The position numbers were made by a program, and so were the translations under genes. Positions 1 to 5,598 of a stretch of 6,080 bases of DNA are shown here, in pieces. Every line of letters starts with the position of its first letter. Position 1 is the first letter of the stretch. The notes under the pieces were generated by a model. It saw only the letters and a program-made list of their open reading frames with translations. It did not search any database and was not told where the DNA came from. This DNA comes from an uncultured Clostridium sp. (lineage in GTDB: Bacteria > Bacillota > Clostridia > Lachnospirales > Lachnospiraceae), in NCBI GenBank assembly GCA_937885015.1, contig CALAAS010000051.1, positions 1-6,080 on the forward strand, given 5' to 3'.

Positions 1-1
1 G

Positions 2-214
2 GTTATGAACCTGATGATCGGCTTAAGCACACCACCCTTTGGATTGTGTATTTATGCGGTTGCTCGGGTGGCGAATGTTCCATCGGAAAAAGTTATTAAG
101 TCAGTAGTTCCGATGTATGTGCCATTGGGAATTACTTTGATACTGGTATCTTTATTCCCAGTAATATCAACTTTTGTACCTAATGCAATTATGGGATTTT
201 TGACTGGATCATGA
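2..214 (+). CDS. TRAP transporter large permease (DctM-like), C-terminal fragment
   Basis: The reading frame is open from the first bases of the window to a TGA at 212-214, so this is the last 70 or so residues of a gene that begins upstream; the ATG at 5 is internal. The visible part carries the stretch GLSTPPFGLCIYAVARVANV followed by a VIKSVVPMY segment and a hydrophobic helix of about 20 residues ending in a short tail. This matches the end of DctM-type large membrane subunits of TRAP transporters, where a TPP-x-G loop precedes the last helix. These systems use an ion gradient and a periplasmic or lipid-anchored binding protein to import organic acids such as C4-dicarboxylates or sugar acids. 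The binding protein and small permease (DctP, DctQ) would be expected just upstream, outside the window. The substrate cannot be read from this fragment; the enzymes that follow suggest an organic acid or amide. Confidence 0.85.
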   Translation, partial: VMNLMIGLSTPPFGLCIYAVARVANVPSEKVIKSVVPMYVPLGITLILVSLFPVISTFVPNAIMGFLTGS

Positions 215-269
215 TAGTGCAGAAAGTATTTAAAACGAAAACTATTTTTAAGAAAGAAGGAAAAGAGTT

Positions 270-935
270 ATGACTAGAGAAGAATTATTTGAACTTGCAA
301 AAACAACCGACCCAGCACAGATTGGGCATCATGTGCAGGGAGGATATATGACGGGAATTTATCCGGTTAGCGATGATCTGAAGGTGATTGGACCGGCCTT
401 TACTATCCGTCTGCCTGGCACGGATAATGCAATGCTGTATTATGCAATGAAAAAAGCCCCAAAAGGATCTGTAATCGTTATTGATCGTATGGGTGATAAA
501 AAAATTTCGTGTTTAGGAGAGATGGTGGCTTTATCTGCCAAAACACTTGGGATGGCAGGAATCGTAGTAGATGGACCTAATACAGATACCAAAGCAATTC
601 GCGCAACAGGTTTTCCAGTATTTTCTACAGGACGTGCCTGTGTTACAAATACAATAAAGGGTTTGGATGGAGAATATGGTATTCCGGTTAATTGTGGAGG
701 ATGTGTAGTCAATCCAGGGGATATCATTTATGGAGATTTAGATGGAGTGATTTGTGCGCCTGCGGATAAATTCGAAGAACTTGTTATGGCAGCTAAAAAA
801 ATGGATGCAAATGAAGTTAAGTGGAGAGAAAATTTTGCAGCTGGTGGATACGTTGATAAATTTGTGAATCTTGAAAAACTTGTAAATGTAGGTTTAAAGG
901 GAGCTATTGGTGAGCTTAGTAAAGTAGAGGACTGA
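270..935 (+). CDS. RraA/HMG-aldolase-family protein (putative aldolase or oxoacid decarboxylase)
   Basis: This 221-residue protein has the compact fold signature of the RraA-like family, often mis-annotated as dimethylmenaquinone methyltransferase. Visible landmarks are VIGPAFTIRLPGTDN (39-53), a VIVIDRMGD strand-loop (68-76), LGE at 82-84, GIVVDGPNTD (97-106), IRATGFPVFSTG (110-121), an IPVNCGG turn (138-144) and PGDIIYGDLDGV (149-160). Characterised members are divalent-metal class II aldolases acting on 4-hydroxy-4-methyl-2-oxoglutarate or related acids, and also decarboxylate oxaloacetate; others, such as E. coli RraA, are non-catalytic regulators. In the aldolases the DG-x-x-RD motif gives an Arg that contacts substrate and an Asp that helps bind metal. 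Here Asp106 is kept but the Arg position is Thr105, so the substrate may differ. The start has an AAGGA site (257-261) 8 bases upstream. It lies 55 bp after the TRAP gene and 28 bp before the hydrolase gene, so an operon is likely. Exact reaction unknown. Confidence 0.85.
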   Translation: MTREELFELAKTTDPAQIGHHVQGGYMTGIYPVSDDLKVIGPAFTIRLPGTDNAMLYYAMKKAPKGSVIVIDRMGDKKISCLGEMVALSAKTLGMAGIVVDGPNTDTKAIRATGFPVFSTGRACVTNTIKGLDGEYGIPVNCGGCVVNPGDIIYGDLDGVICAPADKFEELVMAAKKMDANEVKWRENFAAGGYVDKFVNLEKLVNVGLKGAIGELSKVED

Positions 936-963
936 TATTGATAGGAGAGAGGAGGAATAGGGC

Positions 964-1788
964 ATGATTCATGTGGCGCTTTGCCAGATGGGGAGTGTTG
1001 GAACACGAGAAGAAAACCAGGCTGAAATGGAACGTTTGTTTTTAGAAGCAGTAAATCATTCCAGAGCTCCGTTGGATTTAATTGTTTTTCCAGAATATTG
1101 TTATTATTCGCCAACAGATAAAGAGGATGCTAAAAAGCATGCAATTGATTTAACAAAACCCAGTACGTTTATTGAACGGATGAAGGAATTGGCAAAAGAA
1201 TATCATGTGAACTTTATTCCTGGAAGTTTTGCGGCATGGGCAGAAAATGAGAAGATTTGTAATCATTCGATTATGCTTAATCGTAATGGTGAAGAAATAG
1301 GAGCTTATAATAAAATACATTTATTTGATGCGGCCGGTTATAAAGAGTCGGATTATGTAGAAGCAGGAAATGAATTGTGTTTGGTTGACTTCGATTTTGG
1401 AAAAGTAGGATTTGAAGTATGCTATGATCTGCGTTTTCCAGAGCAGGCTAGAACCATGGTTTTAAAAGGAGCTGATCTGATTGTTGTGTCGTCAGAATTT
1501 CCAGCAGGTCAGCCGCTTCCGCCTCGAACAAATGATTGGGATTTATTGGTTCGTAGCTGCGCTTTGACAAACTTGACATATGTAGCAGTTTGTAATCAAT
1601 TTGGAGCTGTACATGCAGATCATCCGTTTGGTATGTCAATGGTAGTAGATCCAAGAGGAATTGCTGTTAGTTCTGCTCAAGGTCGAAATTGTGTTGTATA
1701 TGGGGACATTGATTTGGACTACGCAAAACAAACCAAGAAAAATCTGGCAGTTTGGGAGAATCGTCGCCCGGATGTATATGAACTTTAA
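964..1788 (+). CDS. Nitrilase-superfamily carbon-nitrogen hydrolase (omega-amidase/Nit2-like)
   Basis: This is a 274-residue cytoplasmic enzyme of normal length for the family. The catalytic triad is readable: Glu44 in VFPEY, Lys117 in YNKIHLFD and Cys153 in GFEVCYDLRFPE. A further conserved Glu (128) lies in the KES segment after the lysine. The WDLLVRSCAL stretch (192-201) and the C-terminal NRRPDVY (267-272) are also typical. The family hydrolyses amides, N-carbamoyl compounds or nitriles through a cysteine thioester, releasing ammonia or an amine. The CYDLRFPE context resembles the Nit2/omega-amidase branch, which removes the amide of alpha-ketoglutaramate or alpha-ketosuccinamate, but substrate is not decided by this. 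The segment between HLFD and the second Glu looks shorter than in Nit2. The start is well supported by AGGAGG at 950-955, 8 bases upstream of ATG. Lying next to an RraA-type enzyme and a TRAP importer, it probably acts on an imported amide-containing acid. Confidence 0.9.
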   Translation: MIHVALCQMGSVGTREENQAEMERLFLEAVNHSRAPLDLIVFPEYCYYSPTDKEDAKKHAIDLTKPSTFIERMKELAKEYHVNFIPGSFAAWAENEKICNHSIMLNRNGEEIGAYNKIHLFDAAGYKESDYVEAGNELCLVDFDFGKVGFEVCYDLRFPEQARTMVLKGADLIVVSSEFPAGQPLPPRTNDWDLLVRSCALTNLTYVAVCNQFGAVHADHPFGMSMVVDPRGIAVSSAQGRNCVVYGDIDLDYAKQTKKNLAVWENRRPDVYEL

Positions 1789-1834
1789 AAGATAGAAAGT
1801 TAAACGGAAGGTCGGTTTTTCAGCAAAACGGGAT

Positions 1835-1871
1835 GGGGAATGTTGCAGATTTTAATTTTGTAACATTCCCC
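1835..1871. other. Long intercistronic inverted repeat / stem-loop
   Basis: The arms GGGGAATGTT (1835-1844) and AACATTCCCC (1862-1871) are perfect 10-bp reverse complements. Pairing continues inward through 1849/1857 with two G-U pairs, giving a 15-bp stem and a 7-base loop in RNA. It sits between the hydrolase stop (1788) and the transporter start (1895). A classical terminator would be followed by a T-run, but the sequence after it is TATTATAAAAAGG, leading straight into the transporter's ribosome binding site; the opposite strand has only a short T4. It may be a weak terminator or attenuator, a transcript-processing or stabilising hairpin between the two halves of the operon, or a dimeric regulator's operator. 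The structure is seen; its role is inference. Confidence 0.6.
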
Positions 1872-1894
1872 TATTATAAAAAGGAAAGAAAATT

Positions 1895-2791
1895 ATGAGT
1901 AAAGAATTTATGTTGGTAATTATTTCAGCAATGCTGTTTGGACTAATGCCATTACCATCAATGCATTTTTATGCATTAGGTGGAAATGCAATTACTCTTT
2001 GCTTTTATCGGTTTTTCCTGGGAATTCCGTTTTTGTTTTTACAGATAATAAAAAAGGGTAATACAAAAATATTGGTAAACAAAAAAGAATTATGGCAGCT
2101 GTTTTTATGTTCATTGGGATTTTCTATGACTCCATTGCTACTATTCGAATCGTATCAATATATTTCGTCGGGAATGACAACAACAATACATTTTGTATAT
2201 CCTGTACTGGTCCTTCTAGGTAACATACTACTGTTCCATGAAAAAATAAATTTAATACGCCTGGTATGTGCTGTTTTATGCACCTTGGGAATAAGTTCTT
2301 TTTACTTACCGGGAGAACAGATTTCACTGTATGGTGTTTTACTGGCGCTTTGTTCTTCCTTTACATATGCATTTTATGTTCTGTGTTATTCAAAAAGTAG
2401 CTTGATAAATTTAGAACCGTGTACAGTGAGTTTTTATTTGTCCCTCTTTTCTTCAGTGGAAGTTGGCTTATTAGCAATTGCGTCTGGAAAATTACAGTTT
2501 TCATTTCCTATGACAGGATGGTTATTAGCTTTTATAAATGCAGTGATGATCGGAGTGGCGGCTACCATGTTTTTTCAAATTGGAACGAGAAAAATTGGGG
2601 CGGAAAAAGCCTCTCTTTTAAGCACCTTTGAACCGGTGACGAGTGTGATTGCTGGAGTTGTATTTTTAGGAGAAGGGTTGACGATTCGATCCGTTACGGG
2701 AATAGCAATGATTTTACTATCGGTTATTCTACTGGCATTGTACGATAAAGAAAGGAATGGTAGCAACTATGAATCGAGTGCAAGTTCTTAG
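1895..2791 (+). CDS. EamA/DMT-superfamily transporter, ten predicted membrane helices
   Basis: This 298-residue protein is mostly hydrophobic and about the usual size for a two-repeat EamA (drug/metabolite transporter) protein. Helices can be placed at roughly residues 5-25, 32-52, 68-88, 95-114, 120-138, 144-164, 177-196, 207-227, 238-258 and 264-284. The end of each repeat shows the family pattern: YPVLVLLGNILLFHEKI (102-118) and FEPVTSVIAGVVFLGEGL (245-262). Members move amino acids, amines and other small metabolites, usually as exporters; the substrate cannot be deduced. AAGGA at 1881-1885 lies 9 bases before the ATG. The gene overlaps eutA by 23 bp, and the overlap encodes an unusual polar, Ser-rich tail (NGSNYESSASS). 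No eutH ethanolamine permease is visible here, so a role in ethanolamine or precursor transport is possible, but export of a by-product is equally compatible. Confidence 0.88.
   Translation: MSKEFMLVIISAMLFGLMPLPSMHFYALGGNAITLCFYRFFLGIPFLFLQIIKKGNTKILVNKKELWQLFLCSLGFSMTPLLLFESYQYISSGMTTTIHFVYPVLVLLGNILLFHEKINLIRLVCAVLCTLGISSFYLPGEQISLYGVLLALCSSFTYAFYVLCYSKSSLINLEPCTVSFYLSLFSSVEVGLLAIASGKLQFSFPMTGWLLAFINAVMIGVAATMFFQIGTRKIGAEKASLLSTFEPVTSVIAGVVFLGEGLTIRSVTGIAMILLSVILLALYDKERNGSNYESSASS
2751..2755 (+). promoter_or_regulatory. Ribosome binding site that decides the eutA start
   Basis: AAAGG here, inside the end of the transporter gene, is the only Shine-Dalgarno-like sequence near the eutA start. 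It is 1 base from the ATG at 2757, too close to serve it, and 13 bases from the in-frame ATG at 2769, long but usable. The second choice also aligns with the E. coli EutA N-terminus. Its position within the transporter coding region suggests translational coupling. Confidence 0.55.
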
Positions 2792-4205
2792 TGCGGGAAT
2801 TGATATAGGCACATCAACTATGCAATTGATTTTTAGTCTTTTATCTGTAGAAAATAGGGCAGGATATTTTTCAGTTCCATCTGTGGAGATTGTCGGAAAG
2901 AAGGTTTTATATCAAAGTGAGATTTATTCAACGCCATTGTTGAATGAATTTATGATTGATGCCCCTGCCCTGGTCAGGATTTTGGAGCATGAGTATCAGC
3001 TTGCGGGTATTCGGCCATCTGAAGTGGAGACCGGGGCAGTGATTATTACCGGGGAGTCTGCCCGGAAAGAGAATGCCAAAGTGGTGCTGGAGCGTCTGAG
3101 TGGATTTGCAGGTGATTTTGTGGTATCTACGGCTGGCCCGGATCTGGAAGCGTTGATTGCCGGGCAGGGGAGCGGAGCACAGAAATTTTCTGAGAATTTA
3201 GGGAAACGCGTCATAAATTTGGATATTGGAGGCGGAACTTCCAATGCGGTCCTGTTTGACAGAGGAAAGCTTGTAAAATGCGGGTGCCTCGATATTGGAG
3301 GACGTCAGGTGCGTCTGGATCAGGATGGATGTGTGGAATACATAAGCGAGAGTGCTGCCATAATTGCAGAAGATGCCGGGGTCAGTTTGAGGCTGGGCAA
3401 GAAGACATCGCAGGAAGAGATTCGCCGCTTATGCCAGGTTATGGCGGTTCTGCTGGAACAGATGGTTGGTCTGGCACCAAGAACGCCGCTTTATGAGCGG
3501 ATTAAAACCAGAGGGGCCGGGGAGTTTATGATGGAAGAAGGCCCGCCGGCATGTATCTGCTTTTCAGGTGGTGTGGGAGAATGTATCCGCACTGCGAAAA
3601 AAGAGCCGTTCTGTTTTGGGGATATTGGTATAATTTTGGCAGAAGCCATACGGGAAAGCCGCTTGTGCGCAGAACTTTCAGTGCTTAAGGCAGAGCAGAC
3701 CATTCGGGCAACGGTAATCGGGGCCGGTAGTTATACCACGTCCATTTCGGGAAGTACGGTGGATTACGCAAAAGAGATCCTTCCGCTCAAAAATATTCCT
3801 GTTTTGAAGCTTTCAGCGGAAGAGGAAAACGCCTGCTGGAATGGGGAAGCAGATGTGCTGCTGGAACGGGCCCGATGGTTTCTGCAGCAGAGTGATTCAG
3901 AATGGATGGCAGTTTCTCTTGTTGGAAAGGGAAATCCGGCATATGAGGAAATAAAACGACTTTGTGGAGCGCTTTGTTCAGGACTGGATCAGGCACTTCT
4001 GCCGGAGATTCCGATTCTGCTGATCCTTCAGGAAGATATGGCAAAAGCACTGGGGCAACTGATGCGGAGAACCATGAGAGGAAAAAGGCAGATTATTTCG
4101 CTGGATGGAATCCGTGCAGAGGCAAATAATTTTATAGATCTTGGGAAACCGTTGATGAACGGACTGGTGGTTCCAGTCGTAGTAAAAACATTGGTGTTCC
4201 ATTGA
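2769..4205 (+). CDS. eutA: Ethanolamine ammonia-lyase reactivating factor EutA
   Basis: From the ATG at 2769 this is 478 residues, close to E. coli EutA (about 467). EutA is a cytoplasmic, ATP-dependent reactivase that releases inactivated cobalamin from EutBC so that fresh adenosylcobalamin can bind. It has an actin/Hsp70-like ATPase fold: phosphate-1 motif AGIDIGTST (9-17), phosphate-2 motif LDIGGGTSNAVLFD (151-164), FSGGVGEC (265-272) and an adenosine-type motif ATVIGAGSYTTSISGST (314-330). ITGESA (93-98), DFVVSTAGP (116-124) and the C-terminal VVPVVVKTL also match EutA as recalled from E. coli. An upstream in-frame ATG at 2757 would add four residues but lacks a properly spaced ribosome site. 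The first 23 bp overlap the transporter gene; eutB follows after 15 bp. Oddly, the first 190 bp or so are AT-rich like the upstream genes, whereas the rest is markedly GC-richer, although the protein matches along its whole length. Confidence 0.96.
   Translation: MNRVQVLSAGIDIGTSTMQLIFSLLSVENRAGYFSVPSVEIVGKKVLYQSEIYSTPLLNEFMIDAPALVRILEHEYQLAGIRPSEVETGAVIITGESARKENAKVVLERLSGFAGDFVVSTAGPDLEALIAGQGSGAQKFSENLGKRVINLDIGGGTSNAVLFDRGKLVKCGCLDIGGRQVRLDQDGCVEYISESAAIIAEDAGVSLRLGKKTSQEEIRRLCQVMAVLLEQMVGLAPRTPLYERIKTRGAGEFMMEEGPPACICFSGGVGECIRTAKKEPFCFGDIGIILAEAIRESRLCAELSVLKAEQTIRATVIGAGSYTTSISGSTVDYAKEILPLKNIPVLKLSAEEENACWNGEADVLLERARWFLQQSDSEWMAVSLVGKGNPAYEEIKRLCGALCSGLDQALLPEIPILLILQEDMAKALGQLMRRTMRGKRQIISLDGIRAEANNFIDLGKPLMNGLVVPVVVKTLVFH
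2941..3000. other. Base-composition breakpoint inside eutA
   Basis: Counting by hand, 2761-2940 contains 64 G or C of 180 (36%), and 3001-3180 contains 104 of 180 (58%). Samples from the upstream genes (for example 481-540, 23 of 60) resemble the left value, and a sample of eutB (4861-4920, 33 of 60) resembles the right. The change falls within about 60 bp around codons 58-77 of eutA with no frame disruption. It may mark a homologous-recombination junction. Confidence 0.6.
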
Positions 4206-4220
4206 GAAGAGGAGGCAGAT

Positions 4221-5594
4221 ATGGGGTATCGGACGATACTTTCCGGGCAGACCTTTACATTTGACTCGGTCAAGGAAGTGCTGGCAAAAGCCAGCGAACA
4301 TAAGTCTGGGGATGTTCTGGCAGGGATTGGAGCGGATACGGAACTGGAACGGATTGCGGCAAAAGAGGTTTTGGCCGGAATGACGCTGGAAGAGCTTTAT
4401 GAAAATCCGGTGGCACCATATGAGGAGGATGAAGTAACCCGGATAAATATTGATGAGCTGAGTAAGCCGATTTATATGGGAATTCGCGGTTGGACAGTCA
4501 GCCAGCTTCGGGAGTGGATTTTATCATATGAAGCAGATGAAAATAAAATACGAAATCTTTCCAGAGGCTTGACGGCAGAAATGGTAGCAGCGGTTTGCAA
4601 GCTGATGGGAAATCTGGATCTGATTTACGGAGCACAGAAAATCAGGGTTACGGCGCACTGCAATACCACCGTGGGAGAGCGCGGGATTATGGGAACGCGT
4701 TTACAGCCAAATCATACGACGGATGACGTGGAAGGAATTACTGCTTCATTGTTTGAAGGACTGTCTTATGGCTGTGGGGATGTTCTGATTGGCCTAAATC
4801 CGGTAAATGATACCGTGTCCAGTCTGGCGGAGGTATTGAAACGGTTTGATGAAGTAAAACACCGGTGGGAAATTCCGACGCAGATTTGCGTGCTGGGGCA
4901 TATTACCACCCAGATTGAGGCGGTAAAAAAGGGAGCTCCCTGTGATATGATTTTTCAGTCCATTGCAGGAAGTGAAAAGGGAAACCGGGCCTTTGGATTT
5001 TCCAGAGAGACGGTAGAGGAAGCAGCTCAGCTGCTTTTGGGAAGCGGAACGTCTGCAGGCCCCAATGTGCTCTATTTTGAGACCGGGCAGGGCAGCGAAC
5101 TTTCTTCCGATGCCAACTGGGGGGCGGATCAGGTTACCATGGAGGCTCGGTGTTACGCTTTTGCAAGGAAATTTCATCCGTTTATGGTTAATACAGTGGT
5201 GGGTTTTATTGGACCGGAGTATCTGTATGATTCGAAACAGGTTATACGGGCGGGACTTGAGGATCATTTTATGGGCAAGCTGTCCGGAGTGCCCATGGGA
5301 TGTGACTGCTGTTATACCAACCATATGATGGCGGATCAGAATGATATTGAAAATCTGGCTCTTCTTTTAGGGGCAGCCGGAGTGAATTATATTCTGGGAG
5401 TTCCGGCCAGTGATGATATCATGCTGAATTATCAGACCAATGCATATCATGATATTTCTGCGGTTCGGGAGATTCTGGGTCTGCATCCAATTCCGGAATT
5501 TGAGAGGTGGCTGGAAAAAATGGGAATTATGAAAAATGGCAGGCTGACGGAACGGGCCGGAGATCCCACGATTTTTACTGGAAAAGGATGGTGA
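4221..5594 (+). CDS. eutB: Ethanolamine ammonia-lyase large (heavy) subunit EutB
   Basis: This 457-residue protein is nearly collinear with E. coli EutB (453). It is the TIM-barrel catalytic subunit that, with EutC and adenosylcobalamin, converts ethanolamine to acetaldehyde and ammonia by a radical mechanism. Residues known to hold substrate fall at the same numbers as in E. coli: Arg160 and Gln162 in RLQPN, Asn193 in LNPVND, Glu287 in YFETGQGS and Asp362 in MGCDCCYTNH. Long conserved blocks are also present around GADQVTMEAR (301-310), GFIGPEYLY (328-336) and GLEDHFMGKLSG (345-356), and the end reads GRLTERAGDPTIF with a five-residue extension. The start has AGGAGG at 4210-4215, 5 bases upstream. 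It lies 15 bp after eutA and 4 bp before eutC, the classical eutABC order. The enzyme looks intact and active. Genes for acetaldehyde use (eutE, eutD, eutG) are not in the window. Confidence 0.98.
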   Translation: MGYRTILSGQTFTFDSVKEVLAKASEHKSGDVLAGIGADTELERIAAKEVLAGMTLEELYENPVAPYEEDEVTRINIDELSKPIYMGIRGWTVSQLREWILSYEADENKIRNLSRGLTAEMVAAVCKLMGNLDLIYGAQKIRVTAHCNTTVGERGIMGTRLQPNHTTDDVEGITASLFEGLSYGCGDVLIGLNPVNDTVSSLAEVLKRFDEVKHRWEIPTQICVLGHITTQIEAVKKGAPCDMIFQSIAGSEKGNRAFGFSRETVEEAAQLLLGSGTSAGPNVLYFETGQGSELSSDANWGADQVTMEARCYAFARKFHPFMVNTVVGFIGPEYLYDSKQVIRAGLEDHFMGKLSGVPMGCDCCYTNHMMADQNDIENLALLLGAAGVNYILGVPASDDIMLNYQTNAYHDISAVREILGLHPIPEFERWLEKMGIMKNGRLTERAGDPTIFTGKGW

Positions 5595-5598
5595 TACA

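Noticed and set aside
215..269. Gap between the TRAP gene and the RraA-type gene as a possible terminator or promoter
   Set aside because: It is A/T-rich with no convincing stem-loop and no paired -35/-10 boxes; only the ribosome binding site at 257-261 can be supported.
728..1114. 128-residue minus-strand open frame across the RraA and hydrolase junction
   Set aside because: It covers two well-supported + strand genes, has no recognisable motifs, and shows Ser/Pro-rich shadow composition.
1781..1801. AACTTT/AAAGTT inverted repeat at the hydrolase stop codon
   Set aside because: It has only 6 weak base pairs with a 9-base loop and no T-run, which is expected by chance in AT-rich DNA.
1872..1880. 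TATTAT/TATAAA resembling a -10 promoter box before the transporter gene
   Set aside because: No TTGACA-like box lies 16-18 bases upstream, and transcription would start at or inside the ribosome binding site at 1881-1885.
1895..2791. The transporter as EutH, the ethanolamine permease
   Set aside because: EutH is a longer protein of a different family; this one has the two EamA repeats and about 298 residues.
3278..3496. Short + strand open frame within eutA
   Set aside because: It is out of frame with the conserved EutA reading, with no family resemblance and Gly/Arg/Trp-rich shadow composition.
4794..5324. 176-residue open frame on the minus strand
   Set aside because: It lies entirely antisense to the well-conserved eutB and resembles no known family; the opposite strand explains it.
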